A stretch of DNA of 64,000 nucleotides. It comes from Micromonospora sp. WMMD1102. Its GTDB lineage: Bacteria > Actinomycetota > Actinomycetes > Mycobacteriales > Micromonosporaceae. Under the pieces are notes generated by a model that saw only the letters and a program-made list of their open reading frames with translations, was not told where the DNA came from and made no database searches. A program made the position numbers and the translations under genes. Numbering within the stretch: the first letter of the stretch is position 1; each line of letters opens with the position of its first letter. This document shows positions 29,477 to 39,366 of this stretch, one piece after another. The stretch covers positions 3,720,001-3,784,000 of the forward strand of contig NZ_JARUBN010000001.1 of the NCBI RefSeq assembly GCF_029626265.1, read 5' to 3'.

Positions 29477-30421
29477 TCAGGACTCGGATTCGGGTACGCA
29501 AACCGTCAGCGCGCCCGGTGCGACCCGGGCCTTCAACCGGCTGACCTGGTCGCGGGCGCCGCCGTCCAGCTCGTAGGTCATCGGTTCGGCGAACCGGACG
29601 TTGATCTTCCGGCCCCGGGTAATCCGGACTAACGGCGACGAGTCGGACCGCCCGACCGCCATCCGGCCGAGGGTACGCATCCAGTCCAGCACCCCGCTGG
29701 CGGTCGCCACCCCCACCTCCAGGCAGCCGTCGTCGGGCTCGGCGTCGTCGAAGGCCGGGATGCCGCCGGTGATCGTGCCGACATTGCCGAAGAGTACGCA
29801 GCTCGCCTCCCCCTCGAACCAGTCGGCGCCGTCGACCCGGATTCGCATCCGGGTCGTCTCGCTGCGGACGTGCCGCAGCCCGGTCCAGATGTACGCCAGC
29901 CGGCCGAGGCGATCCTTCAGGTCCCGGTCGGCGTCCTGGATCATCTCCCCGTCGAAGCCGGCGCCGGCCATCACCGCGAAGTGTTCGCCGCCGACCCGCC
30001 CGAGGTCGAGCCGCCGACGCGGCCCGGTCAACCCGATCCGGACCGCCTCGGCCAGGTCCTCCGGGATGCCGAGGTTCGTGGCGAGCAGGTTCGCCGTGCC
30101 GGCGGGCAGGATCGCCAGGGTCGCGTCCGAGCCGGCGAGCGCGTCGGAGCAGCGCTGCACCATACCGTCCCCGCCCCAGACGAAGACCAGCTCGGCACCC
30201 TTGTCCAGCGCCTTGCGCACCTTTTTGGGCGCCTTGCGGCTCTTGGGCACCTCGTACCAGAGCAGGTCGTCGATCCCGGCGCCGCGCAGCCGGGAGCGGA
30301 GTTCGTCGAGCCCGCCGCCGAGGGACTTCTTGCGGTGCGCGACGACCGCGACCCGGCCCACCCGGGCCGGGGTCGCGACGGCGGGCTCGGCGGCGGGCTC
30401 GGCGGTCAGCATGCTGGTCAT
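29477..30421 (-). CDS. Diacylglycerol kinase-family lipid kinase
   Basis: 314 residues. DAGK catalytic domain with the glycine motif VFVWGGDGMVQRCSDAL, followed by LAILPAGTANLLATNLGIP and GAGFDGEMI, the hallmarks of the YegS/DgkB-type kinases. The beta-sandwich C-terminal domain includes GEASCVLFGNVGTITGGIPAFDDAEPDDGCLEVGV. Phosphorylates diacylglycerol or a related lipid at the membrane. Stand-alone gene. Confidence 0.9.
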   Translation of the reverse strand: MTSMLTAEPAAEPAVATPARVGRVAVVAHRKKSLGGGLDELRSRLRGAGIDDLLWYEVPKSRKAPKKVRKALDKGAELVFVWGGDGMVQRCSDALAGSDATLAILPAGTANLLATNLGIPEDLAEAVRIGLTGPRRRLDLGRVGGEHFAVMAGAGFDGEMIQDADRDLKDRLGRLAYIWTGLRHVRSETTRMRIRVDGADWFEGEASCVLFGNVGTITGGIPAFDDAEPDDGCLEVGVATASGVLDWMRTLGRMAVGRSDSSPLVRITRGRKINVRFAEPMTYELDGGARDQVSRLKARVAPGALTVCVPESES

Positions 30422-30463
30422 GGACGGTGTCTTACCCAGCGGCGCGGACCACCAAGCAGCAGC

Positions 30464-32377
30464 TCAGAGGGTACGCGCGAGGCGCTCGGCGAGCAGTCGG
30501 GTGAACCGGGCCGGGTCGCCGAGTTCACCGCCCTCGGCGAGCAGCGCCATCCCGTAGAGCAGCTCGGCGGTCTCGGCGACGGCCGGGTCCTCGCTGCGCT
30601 GCCCGTGCGCCTCGCGCAGCCCGCTGACCAGTGGGTGCGTCGGGTTCAGCTCCAGGATCCGCTTGACCGTCGGCATGTCCTGCCCCATCGCCCGGTACAT
30701 CTTCTCCAGCGTCGGGGTCATGTCCTGGGCGTCGCCGACGATGCAGGCCGGGGAGGTGGTCAGCCGGGACGACAGGCGTACCTCCTTGACCTGGTCGGCG
30801 AGCTGGGTGGTCAGCCAGCCGAGCAGGTCGGCGAAGTCCTTCTCCTGCTGCTCGCGCTCGGCACCGGCGGTCTCCTTCTCCTCGTCGGTGTCAAGATCGA
30901 CCTGCCCCTTGGCGATCGACTGGAATTTCTTACCGTCGAACTCCGGCACCGCCGAGACCCACATCTCGTCGACCGGGTCGGTGAGCAGCAGTACCTCGTA
31001 GCCCTTGGCCCGGAACGCCTCCATGTGCGGCGAGTTCTCGATCATCGTGCGGGACTCGCCGGTGGAGTAGTAGATGTCGGTCTGGCCGTCCTTCATCCGC
31101 TCGGCGTACTCGGCGAGGGTGGTCAGCTGCTCCGGGTCGTTCGTCGATGCGAACGAGGAGATCTCCAGGATCGTCTTCTGGTTGTCGAAGTCGTCGAGCA
31201 GGCCCTCCTTGACCGCCCGGCCGAACTCCGACCAGAAGGTCTGGTAGCGCTCGGCGTCGCCGGCCTGCATCTCCTTGACCGTGGAGAGGACCTTCTTGAC
31301 CAGGCGGCGACGCATCAACTGGATGTGCCGGTCCTTCTGGAGGATCTCCCGGGAGATGTTCAGCGACAGGTCCTGGGCGTCCACCACACCCTTGACGAAA
31401 CGCAGGTACTCCGGCATCAGCTCCTGGCAGTCGTCCATGATGAAGACCCGCTTGACGTAGAGCTGCACGCCGCGCTTGGCACCGCGCATGTACAGGTCGA
31501 ACGGGGCGCGGGACGGGATGAAGAGCAGGCTCTCGTACTCGAAGGTCCCCTCGGCCCGCATGTGGATGGTCTCCAGCGGGTCGGACCAGTCGTGGCTGAG
31601 GTGCCGGTAGAACTCCTTGTACTCGTCTTCCTTGACGTCGTCCTTCGACCGGGCCCAGAGCGCCTTCATCGAGTTGAGCGTCTCGGTCTCGGTGGTCGTC
31701 TTGCCGTCGTTGTCGGTCCGCTCGACAGCCATCCGGATCGGCCAGGCGATGAAGTCCGAGTACCGCTTGACGATCTCCCGGATCTTCCACTCGGCGGTGT
31801 AGTCGAAGAGCTGGTCCTCGGAGTCCTCCGGCCGGAGGTGCACGGTGACCGAGGTGCCCTGCGGGGCGTCGTCGACGGTCTCGACCGAGTAGGTGGCGCC
31901 GCCGTCGGACTCCCAACGGGTCGCGGTGGACTCGCCGGCCCGCCGGGTCAGCAGGGTGACCCGGTCGGCGACCATGAAGCTGGAGTAGAAACCGACCCCG
32001 AACTGTCCGATCAGATCCTGCGAACCGGCCGCGTCCTTGGATTCCTTGATCTTCTCGAGGAGTTCCGCCGTGCCGGACTTGGCGATGGTGCCGATCAGGA
32101 TGACGACCTCGTCCCGGGACATCCCGATGCCGTTGTCCCGGACGGTGAGGGTGCGCGCCTCGCGGTCGACCTCGATCGTGATGTGCAGGTCGGAGGTGTC
32201 GACCGCCAGCTCCTTGTCGGCGAACGCCGCCAGCCGCAGTTTGTCCAGCGCGTCCGAGGCGTTGGAGATGAGTTCCCGCAGGAAGATGTCCTTGTTCGAA
32301 TAGATCGAATGGACCATCAGCTGGAGTAGCTGACGCGCCTCGGCCTGGAACTCGAAAGTCTCGGTCCCGGTGCTCAT
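30464..32377 (-). CDS. htpG: Molecular chaperone HtpG (Hsp90)
   Basis: 637 residues, full length for bacterial Hsp90. ATP-binding motifs: ELISNASDALDKLR (catalytic Glu/Asn), VRDNGIGMSRDEVV and IGQFGVGFYSSFMVAD; middle domain with RAPFDLYMRGAKRGVQLYVKRVFIMDDC; C-terminal dimerisation domain complete. ATG at 32377 with GGAGGATCAC ahead. Cytosolic ATP-dependent chaperone. A 48-bp palindrome lies 196 bp upstream. Confidence 0.97.
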   Translation of the reverse strand: MSTGTETFEFQAEARQLLQLMVHSIYSNKDIFLRELISNASDALDKLRLAAFADKELAVDTSDLHITIEVDREARTLTVRDNGIGMSRDEVVILIGTIAKSGTAELLEKIKESKDAAGSQDLIGQFGVGFYSSFMVADRVTLLTRRAGESTATRWESDGGATYSVETVDDAPQGTSVTVHLRPEDSEDQLFDYTAEWKIREIVKRYSDFIAWPIRMAVERTDNDGKTTTETETLNSMKALWARSKDDVKEDEYKEFYRHLSHDWSDPLETIHMRAEGTFEYESLLFIPSRAPFDLYMRGAKRGVQLYVKRVFIMDDCQELMPEYLRFVKGVVDAQDLSLNISREILQKDRHIQLMRRRLVKKVLSTVKEMQAGDAERYQTFWSEFGRAVKEGLLDDFDNQKTILEISSFASTNDPEQLTTLAEYAERMKDGQTDIYYSTGESRTMIENSPHMEAFRAKGYEVLLLTDPVDEMWVSAVPEFDGKKFQSIAKGQVDLDTDEEKETAGAEREQQEKDFADLLGWLTTQLADQVKEVRLSSRLTTSPACIVGDAQDMTPTLEKMYRAMGQDMPTVKRILELNPTHPLVSGLREAHGQRSEDPAVAETAELLYGMALLAEGGELGDPARFTRLLAERLARTL

Positions 32378-32530
32378 GTGATCCTCCACGACAATGCCCA
32401 CTGCCCCCGACAACGCCAGCGCCGCCGGTGATCGTTTCCGGTGATGCGCTCCGGATAGCCGGCGCCATACTAATTGACCCACCGCCGCCACCGGTCGCCG
32501 ACCGGCGACCCGGCGCCGGCCCGGCTGGCG

Positions 32531-32556
32531 GGCTGGCTGGCTGGCTGGCTGGCTGG
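32531..32556. repeat. GGCT tandem repeat
   Basis: Six and a half copies of the tetranucleotide GGCT, followed by a G-run, in the intergenic upstream of htpG. Confidence 0.9.
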
Positions 32557-32572
32557 GGGGAATATGCCCGCC

Positions 32573-32620
32573 GGCCGTGATACCACGGTGTCATCGTGAT
32601 GACAGGGTGGTATCACGGCC
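32573..32620. promoter_or_regulatory. 48-bp near-perfect palindrome upstream of htpG
   Basis: Arms GGCCGTGATACCAC and GTGGTATCACGGCC enclose GG, then TGTCATC-GT-GATGACA, then GG: 21 of 23 positions per arm pair. Each half is itself an imperfect palindrome around CACGGTG-like centres (GATACCAC ... GTGTCATC), i.e. four related half-sites. This looks like a double operator. No CIRCE or HAIR heat-shock element is seen. It may also act as a terminator for the lipase gene, but a stronger hairpin already serves that gene. Confidence 0.55.
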
Positions 32621-32653
32621 GAGCGACATGTCCCTGCCAGCCCAGGGACGGGC

Positions 32654-32688
32654 GCAGGGCCCGCCCGGCGCGGCCGGGCGGGCCCTGC
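32654..32688. terminator. Terminator of the lipase gene
   Basis: Perfect 16-bp stem (GCAGGGCCCGCCCGGC / GCCGGGCGGGCCCTGC) with a 3-nt loop, 8 nt beyond the lipase stop codon on the minus strand. Confidence 0.75.
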
Positions 32689-32696
32689 GTTCCAGG

Positions 32697-33968
32697 TCAG
32701 GGACGGACGAAGGTCACGTCCGGGTGTCGGGGCGACGGGTCCCGCAGCAGGGGCTGCGGCCGACCGCTCAGGTGCTGGTCGAAGAAGGCGGTCAGGTAGG
32801 CCCGCATCGACCCGACGATCCGGTCCGGGTCCACCGTGCCGAGCGCGTCGAGGACCAGGCCGGGTGGCAGCGGGTACGCCTCGGCGAGCGGCGGCACCAG
32901 CACCTGGTAGTCGGTGAAGGTGAAGTGCTCACCGTCGGCCACGTGGAGATCCAGTTTCCAGCCGGTGGAGTTGGCCCAGAACTGCGCCCAGTCCTCGGCG
33001 TGCTGGTGGGTGTGCGGCACTCCACGACTCTCCCCCGCCCCCATCAGCAGGAACGGTCGGTCGAGTCCCCGGTGCACCACGTCGCCGAAGTCCCCCGCGG
33101 AGAAGCTGAACGCCAGGCTGCCGTCCATGTCCACCCCGGCGTCCAGCCGGCGGTCCGACAGCATCGTCTCGGCCGCCGTGAAGCCGCCGGCCGAGTGGCC
33201 GAACATGCCGGTCCGGGACAGGTCCAGCCCGGCGCCGAGTCCGGCCGGCAGCCGCCGCTGCCCGGCGTCCGGGTTGCCGCCCCGGGCGAGCACGGCGAGC
33301 CGGTCGAGGACGAACCGGGTGTCCCGGATCCGGGTGTCGAGCATCCGGTGGTTCAGCTCGGTGGGATCGATGTCGGGCAGCCGCTGCACCTCGACCCGCC
33401 CGCCGGGAAACTCGACCTCCGGCGTCTCGTAGGTGTGGTCCACGGTCACCACCACGTACCCCTGGCTGGCCAGTTCGGTCACCAGCGTCGTGCCGAGGGC
33501 ACGGGGAACCCCGCCGCCGGGCGAGAAGAGGATGACGGGGTGGCCGCCGCGCCGGTGGCGTACCGGCACTCCGGTGCGGGCGTGGGTGACGGTTCCGGCC
33601 CAGTCGACCCGACCGGGTTCGAGTCCGAACTGCGAATCGGTGCGCTCGGCGAAGTGCCGGCCGGCCAGCGGCGGCAGGTACGGCGCCGGGTGCCCGCCGT
33701 GGGCGGTCGACGCCGGGTACCAGAGGCTCACCATCAGCTCTCTCGGCCGGCCGTCGTCCGACCACGGGTCGGTGCGGTCCTGGTCGACCAGGTGCAGTTC
33801 GGTGCTGCCGACCGGGTACGGGCCGGTCGGTGCGGGCAGGCTCAGCCGCAGCGGTGCTGTCGGCGGCGGTTCGGTCCGGGCTGACGCGGCGGGCGCGGCG
33901 GCCGGGACCGACACGGCCAGCAGCCCGGCGAGTCCGGCGAGCAGCAAGCGTCGAGAAGGTTTTCGCAT
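32697..33968 (-). CDS. Secreted alpha/beta-hydrolase, PAF-acetylhydrolase-like lipase
   Basis: 423 residues from ATG 33968. The signal peptide starts MRKPSRRLLLAGLAGLL and ends near APAASA; the SRRLLL context allows Tat export. The alpha/beta-hydrolase core has the nucleophile elbow GHSAGG (in TGMFGHSAGGFTAAE), the oxyanion strand HPVILFSPGGG, the acid Asp near VDMDGSLAF and the likely His in DGEHFTFTDYQ. The layout matches platelet-activating-factor acetylhydrolase-like lipases of actinomycetes. Acts outside the cell on lipid esters. Confidence 0.85.
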   Translation of the reverse strand: MRKPSRRLLLAGLAGLLAVSVPAAAPAASARTEPPPTAPLRLSLPAPTGPYPVGSTELHLVDQDRTDPWSDDGRPRELMVSLWYPASTAHGGHPAPYLPPLAGRHFAERTDSQFGLEPGRVDWAGTVTHARTGVPVRHRRGGHPVILFSPGGGVPRALGTTLVTELASQGYVVVTVDHTYETPEVEFPGGRVEVQRLPDIDPTELNHRMLDTRIRDTRFVLDRLAVLARGGNPDAGQRRLPAGLGAGLDLSRTGMFGHSAGGFTAAETMLSDRRLDAGVDMDGSLAFSFSAGDFGDVVHRGLDRPFLLMGAGESRGVPHTHQHAEDWAQFWANSTGWKLDLHVADGEHFTFTDYQVLVPPLAEAYPLPPGLVLDALGTVDPDRIVGSMRAYLTAFFDQHLSGRPQPLLRDPSPRHPDVTFVRP

Positions 33969-34133
33969 ACCGGCAGCCTGGCCCGGAGGCGGCCCCGGCC
34001 ACATCTGTCGATGGTGGCTTACCGACCCCGAAAAACCTCAGGGGTCAGCACGTCAACTATCGGGTCCACGACATTGTCACCGACCGCCACGAATCGATAG
34101 CGTTGTGCCCTCTGTCGACCTGGGAAGGTAGAC

Positions 34134-37100
34134 GTGGCAGATCGCACGGCGCTCCTCATCGGTGTTCCGACCTACGACAACGATCTATTCGAGGCGACGC
34201 CCCACGTGATCGCCGCCGACATGCGGCGAATGTCCGAGGCTCTCGTGCAGTCCGACTACAGCATCGCCCGCTGTGGAACCGAGCCGGGCAGCGTCGCCGC
34301 GACGTTCAACGGCATCACCGGAGCTATGAAGAAGGCTTTCCGGGAGGCGCCCGAGGGTGGGGTACTCGTCGTCTACTACTCCGGTCACGGGGTTGTCATC
34401 GGCGGCCGAAGCTACCTCGTTCCGAAAGACGCCTACGGCGGTCCGAAAGGGCCTGACCCCGAGAGCCTTGTCCCGCTCGTACCGCGCGGCCTCGACGAGT
34501 GCCGGGCCAGGCTGGTGGTTTTCTTCGTCGACGCCTGCCGCAACGACCTCTCCGGGGCGCTGGACCTGCCGCGTTGCGACGAACTGCCCTGCCCGCCGAA
34601 CGGGGCGTTCGTCATGGTCAACAGTTGTGGTCCCGGGGAGTGGAGCGGCTACGGAGACGACGGAAGCTACTTCACGCAGGCCGTGGCCGAGGCGCTCGAC
34701 CGGCGGTCGCCGGCCCGGACCCTGGGCGAGGTCACCACGGTCACCGTCAAGCAGCTCGCCCGGCGCCGTGCGACGAGCGACGACGTACGCCAGACACCGA
34801 CTTTCGTCGTCGCGCACAGCGGTCTGACCACGGAGCCCGTCGAGTCGATGGTCATCTGCCACGGCGACAAGGTCGTCGAGTCCTGGCGGGAGGCCGTCGA
34901 GTCTTCCCGACTGTGGCGTCGGTCGTCGGTGGACGACCGGATGACCGACGCCATTCGCAGGGAAGTGCTCGGCGTGATCGACGCCTGCGCGCGACATTGG
35001 CTGAACGCGCGGGCGCACCTCGTCGAAACGGCCAAGCTGACCGACCCATGGTCCACTCAGGACTATTCGGTTCGGGTCCTCGCGTCGCTCGAGAGCCTGA
35101 TCGGGGACGACACCAGGCTGAGACCGGCGGAGATGGTGTCGCTGATCGCGGCGCCGTTCCTCCGGGAGGTCGCATTGAGTGCCGGCCTGATCCTCGCTGC
35201 TGGTATCAAGCCCTGTGACTTCACCAGGCTGCACGGAGAGCGGGCCCGCAGTGACCTCGAAATCACTCATGACATGCACGAACACGTCTGGCGCCGTGCG
35301 GAGGGCCTGGCCCGCCGTAACTGGTTGGAAGCCCGGGACACGCTGGCGATGTGGCTCGTGCACCGATGGCTGGCCGGACGCTCCTCACTCTGGACGGATC
35401 CGGCTGTCACCGCCCTGGTCGAGCGGCTCAGCCCCATTCTCAGCGGCCACTCGGGGCTGACCCCACGAGAGCTCCCCGGGCACCTGGGGGTGCTGATGCG
35501 GTGCGTCGACGGTGACTACGACGACCGGACGCTGGTGGCCCAGCTCGAGCGGAACGTCATCGACGCGCGGTTTCGCGCGCTCGGTGCGATGCTCTGGCTG
35601 TCCGGCATACTCGCCGCCGATCCACGCCGGATGCCCAGCGTGATCGTCGACCACATCGGGGTCACCGATGAGCTGTCGCTCGCCAGCGTGCACCAGGCGG
35701 CCCGGGAGATCAGGTGGATCAGTACGGGTGACGAGCTGACGCTCGAAGCGGCCTGTGACCATCCTGCGCTCTACACCGTGTTCGAGGGAATCGCGAAGCG
35801 GGCCGCCGGGGCCCGGAAGACGCTCTGCGGCATCGACCTACACCCCGACCTCGCGCGTCATCTGCCGGCCACCGTCACAGCCGACCGGCTGCGCCCGGAG
35901 AAGATCGACGGGGTTCTCGCCTTCGACACGCCGGTCCTCAGGTTCCGGCTTTCCGACGAGAAGGTCCGCGAACTGCTGATGGGCCGTCAACTGTACGGCC
36001 AACCGGACCTCGCCATCCGCGAGCTATACCAGAACGCCCTCGACGCCTGCCGCTACCGCCGCACCCGTCGAGAGTACCGACGACGGACCGGCGGCGACAC
36101 CGTGCCCTGGATCGGCCGGATCGCCATCAAGCAGGGTGAGGAGAACGGCCGACCCTTCATCGAGTGCGCCGACAACGGCGTGGGCATGGGGCCGGAGACC
36201 CTGGAGAACACCTTCGCCAACGCCGGTGAACGCTTCATCTACCGGCCGGCCTTTCGCGCCGAGCACACCCGTTGGCAGGACCTCGAACCGCCACTGGATC
36301 TCGTCCCGAACAGCCAGTTCGGGGTAGGCGTCTTCAGCTACTTCATGATTGCCGAAGAGATCGCCATCTGGACGTGGCCGACCAGCGAGGACGACGTCGC
36401 GGAGGCCGGCGCCTACCGGGTACGCATCGCCAGTAGCGGTAGCCTCTTCCAGATCACGCCCGCCGACCGGCCGGCCGGCGGTGGGACGATCGTCCGGCTG
36501 TACCTGACCGGTGACGAGTCGGTCTCGGTGCTGCGGACCATGCGCCGGCTCCTGCGGGTCGCCGAGTTCGAGGTCACGGTCACCGAAGCCGGTGGTTCGG
36601 TGGAGACCTGGGCACCCGAGGAGCTGCGCTATCCCGGCGCTGCAGTGGCCCCACTGCGGCACGGTGACGACTTCTGGTGGGTCAGCGACGAGGGCGGCCT
36701 GGTCGCCGACGGCATCCGCACCAACGAGGAACGCTTCGGTCTCGTCGTCAACCTGCGCAACCGCAGGCGCCCCCGATTCACCGTCGACCGCAACCGGCTG
36801 CGCGGATGGGATCGGGACTGGATCAACACGCAGGTCACCGAGTCACTGCCGACCCTGGCACAGTGGCCGGGCCTCACCCTCAACTGGCTCTGGAACGTCA
36901 CCAGGAACACGCCGCAGGTAAGTGAAAAGATCTTCGACTGGCTGGTCGAGCACGACAAAGATCTTCCGGTCGAGGGTTCCTGGGCGCACGGGACCGCACC
37001 ACCGGTGTCGCGCATCGGTTGCCTACCGGCGGACCGAGACCTGTTCAGTGGCGAGCTAAACGGCTGGAGCTTCGGATTCGAGTGGTTGTCGCGGTGGCGT

Positions 37101-39011
37101 ACCGCCGTGTGGGCGGGCTACGCGCGGTTCCAGTTCATGGACCACGTCGCCACTCCGGAGTGTCTGGACGGCTTCCCCGTGGTCCGCCCGCTCGACGCGG
37201 CCGTCATCGATAGGATCTACAGCTATCGATGGGGCAGTAGTGCTCGTTTTGGCCGACCGTCCGTGGATGATTTGTTCGAGGCGGCGGCCGACGAGGACGA
37301 GACACCCGTCGAGCGCCTTCGCCGCCTCCGCCGGTACGCGGTAATCGGACTTGACCTCTCCGCGGTTCGCCACATCCCACCGCTGCGCCACCGCTTCCAC
37401 CTGGACGACCCCCAGCCGGAGCGAGGGTTGGAGAACAAGGACCTTCTTGCTGCGGTGGCCGCCTGGGCGAGACCGGGAGAGCCGCCGAGACGAGGCAGCG
37501 GCGGATGGCTGGCGCTCGCGTCCATGAATCTGCACGCCCCGCTCGCCGAGGTGATCCGTCGCGCCTCAGCTTTGGTGCCCGCCGACTGGGTGCCACCGCG
37601 TTCCGAGGTCGTCACGGCACTCGGCCACGACGTCTTCACTGCGACCGACGTGGAGATGTTCTCGCAGCACACCTCGATCGGTTCGCCGTGGATCGCGCCG
37701 GACGTGCCTCCGTCGCAGGTGATGCGGATCAGCGCCAAGCACGGCAAGTCGGTGCCCGATGTGCTGGCCGCGTTCGACCGCTTCGCGGAGCTGGGATACT
37801 CGGTGATCGGCCGGGACCACCTGCCTGCTGACATGCAGCCGGTGGAGCACGACGCACTGCTTCTAGTCGACGAGATGCGAACGCCAGTGAGTCCGCTTCA
37901 CCTCCTCCTGATGGCAAATCGCCACGAGATGACGATGCAGAAGGTCCGGGAAAGCCTGGGGAGGCTGGCGGATGCGGAGTTCCTGGTGCTGCCACCCGCA
38001 TGCCAGGACGAGGAGATCACTCCCACCGATGACGAACTCGAAATTATCCAGCAGCGGCTGTTCGGTTATGATCCTCACATCAATGGGCAGCGGCTGAGTG
38101 TTGGATGGATGGCGTTCCGTCGACTCGCCAGTTACGTGCACGGCAGAGATGCCGACGGGGTCCGGACCCGGGTGGAAGCGTGCCGCCGTCTCCTGAATTT
38201 CGCCGATCCAGGCCGTCCCGTCACCGCGCCGGAGATGCTGGACCTGGCTTACATCACCGATAGCTCCGTGGGCGCGGCCGTGGCCCTCTACCAGCTTCTT
38301 CTTCCCCAGACCGCAGACATCACGGAACTGCCTAAGGCAGCGCCCGCATCCGATCTGACGATCGTCGAGCACTCGGGTTTCTGGGCGCTGGTCTCGCTAG
38401 GTCGCTTTCTTCAGTACAGGGAAGCCGAGCTGACCTGGACATTCCGACCTGGGGACTTCGCCGCAGCCGCTGCGAACGCCCGGCTCAGCATCCCATCACT
38501 CCTCGATCGGATGGAGCCGTATCGTGCTTTTGGTGCTCCCCTCCCCATCCTCGATGCCCAGGAGCGGGCTTCTCTCGAATCGCACATCGTGGACAAGTAC
38601 GACGCGGCAATGTTGGTGACGGTTGACGAGCTCGGCCTGGAAGAGCCACTGGAGACGGTGACGCCGCTCATTCTCGTCCAGACGGCGGGGCGGTTCGGCT
38701 GGACGGTCGCGGACACGCGTGCCCGAATGGCGCGCTTCGAACCCCTGGGGCTGACCGTTCCGTGCCCGGCCGAGGCGTGCCCGGACGAGATCGTGCACTG
38801 GCAGGACCTGCTGATGCTGAGCATCCATCTGGACGGTCAGGAACCGGTGATCCAGGGCCATGTCGACGCCGCCCACCTCGACGCCGCGGCCGAAGAAGTG
38901 GGCGCAACTGTCGACCACGTACGGCAACGCCTCACCCGGTACGCCGAGCTGTTCGGCTTCGATCTCGAACCAGCCGCGGGCAGGCCAAGTCCGGAGTGCC
39001 ACGATGGCTGA
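34134..39011 (+). CDS. Caspase-like protease / Hsp90-like ATPase / winged-helix-repeat fusion
   Basis: 1625 residues, GTG start with GGGAAGG ahead. (1) 1-235: caspase/metacaspase-like domain with catalytic His85 in YYSGHGVV and Cys135 in FVDACRND. (2) 240-600: helical region, not readable by motif; related fusions are reported to carry an inactive HD domain here. (3) 600-960: GHKL/Hsp90 ATPase with N-box RELYQNALDACRYRR (Asn634), CADNGVGMGPETL (Asp680) and NSQFGVGVFSYFMIA (glycine lid), plus the Hsp90-like VNLRNRRRPRFTVDRNRLRGW. (4) about 1190-1615: at least five degenerate repeats of the form 'LG.TV..VR.RL.R...LG' (e.g. EEVGATVDHVRQRLTRYAEL), read as winged-helix units. All active residues are present. 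Inferred role: a sensor whose ATPase/repeat array releases a suicide protease during phage attack or conflict. It overlaps the next gene by 8 nt. Confidence 0.85.
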   Translation: MADRTALLIGVPTYDNDLFEATPHVIAADMRRMSEALVQSDYSIARCGTEPGSVAATFNGITGAMKKAFREAPEGGVLVVYYSGHGVVIGGRSYLVPKDAYGGPKGPDPESLVPLVPRGLDECRARLVVFFVDACRNDLSGALDLPRCDELPCPPNGAFVMVNSCGPGEWSGYGDDGSYFTQAVAEALDRRSPARTLGEVTTVTVKQLARRRATSDDVRQTPTFVVAHSGLTTEPVESMVICHGDKVVESWREAVESSRLWRRSSVDDRMTDAIRREVLGVIDACARHWLNARAHLVETAKLTDPWSTQDYSVRVLASLESLIGDDTRLRPAEMVSLIAAPFLREVALSAGLILAAGIKPCDFTRLHGERARSDLEITHDMHEHVWRRAEGLARRNWLEARDTLAMWLVHRWLAGRSSLWTDPAVTALVERLSPILSGHSGLTPRELPGHLGVLMRCVDGDYDDRTLVAQLERNVIDARFRALGAMLWLSGILAADPRRMPSVIVDHIGVTDELSLASVHQAAREIRWISTGDELTLEAACDHPALYTVFEGIAKRAAGARKTLCGIDLHPDLARHLPATVTADRLRPEKIDGVLAFDTPVLRFRLSDEKVRELLMGRQLYGQPDLAIRELYQNALDACRYRRTRREYRRRTGGDTVPWIGRIAIKQGEENGRPFIECADNGVGMGPETLENTFANAGERFIYRPAFRAEHTRWQDLEPPLDLVPNSQFGVGVFSYFMIAEEIAIWTWPTSEDDVAEAGAYRVRIASSGSLFQITPADRPAGGGTIVRLYLTGDESVSVLRTMRRLLRVAEFEVTVTEAGGSVETWAPEELRYPGAAVAPLRHGDDFWWVSDEGGLVADGIRTNEERFGLVVNLRNRRRPRFTVDRNRLRGWDRDWINTQVTESLPTLAQWPGLTLNWLWNVTRNTPQVSEKIFDWLVEHDKDLPVEGSWAHGTAPPVSRIGCLPADRDLFSGELNGWSFGFEWLSRWRTAVWAGYARFQFMDHVATPECLDGFPVVRPLDAAVIDRIYSYRWGSSARFGRPSVDDLFEAAADEDETPVERLRRLRRYAVIGLDLSAVRHIPPLRHRFHLDDPQPERGLENKDLLAAVAAWARPGEPPRRGSGGWLALASMNLHAPLAEVIRRASALVPADWVPPRSEVVTALGHDVFTATDVEMFSQHTSIGSPWIAPDVPPSQVMRISAKHGKSVPDVLAAFDRFAELGYSVIGRDHLPADMQPVEHDALLLVDEMRTPVSPLHLLLMANRHEMTMQKVRESLGRLADAEFLVLPPACQDEEITPTDDELEIIQQRLFGYDPHINGQRLSVGWMAFRRLASYVHGRDADGVRTRVEACRRLLNFADPGRPVTAPEMLDLAYITDSSVGAAVALYQLLLPQTADITELPKAAPASDLTIVEHSGFWALVSLGRFLQYREAELTWTFRPGDFAAAAANARLSIPSLLDRMEPYRAFGAPLPILDAQERASLESHIVDKYDAAMLVTVDELGLEEPLETVTPLILVQTAGRFGWTVADTRARMARFEPLGLTVPCPAEACPDEIVHWQDLLMLSIHLDGQEPVIQGHVDAAHLDAAAEEVGATVDHVRQRLTRYAELFGFDLEPAAGRPSPECHDG

Positions 39012-39366
39012 CTCTTCGACCAACGGAGCGGCCGAACACCTCGAACGCCACCGCCGCGTCGAATACGGCGTGCGGCTCTATCCCGACCAGGTCGGGCGGT
39101 TCCGGATCACCCCCTCAGCGGACGGCCGCGAAACGCGGATCGAGGGTGTCTGTCCCGGCTGCGGCGGCTACACCGCGACGGTCTGGGTACGCGGCAGCGG
39201 CAACAGCCACAAGGGGATCTTCGGCGGATCGTCCACCAGGTCCATCGCCCGAGTGTCGGATCGAACCCGAATGATCAACTGCGAATGCGGCCACGCCCAC
39301 CGCAACCGACCAGAAGCGGCACCGTTCCACGGGTGTGGCGCCCACTGGTTGGTCGAGCTGCCGTGA
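39004..39366 (+). CDS. Zinc-ribbon protein of the caspase operon
   Basis: 120 residues. ATG 39004 lies inside the end of the caspase-Hsp90 gene (8-nt overlap). Metal-binding pairs: CPGC in EGVCPGCGGYTATVW, CECGHAH, and HGCGAHW at the end, consistent with one or two treble-clef or zinc-ribbon folds. The middle (GSGNSHKGIFGGSSTRSIARVSD) is basic. Not assigned to a named family. Tight coupling suggests it works with the large protein, perhaps as adaptor or target; this is inference. Confidence 0.65.
   Translation: MADSSTNGAAEHLERHRRVEYGVRLYPDQVGRFRITPSADGRETRIEGVCPGCGGYTATVWVRGSGNSHKGIFGGSSTRSIARVSDRTRMINCECGHAHRNRPEAAPFHGCGAHWLVELP

Noticed and set aside
29870..32329. 819-codon open frame antisense to the lipid kinase and htpG
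   Set aside because: HtpG and the kinase are unmistakable on the other strand; this is a high-GC shadow.
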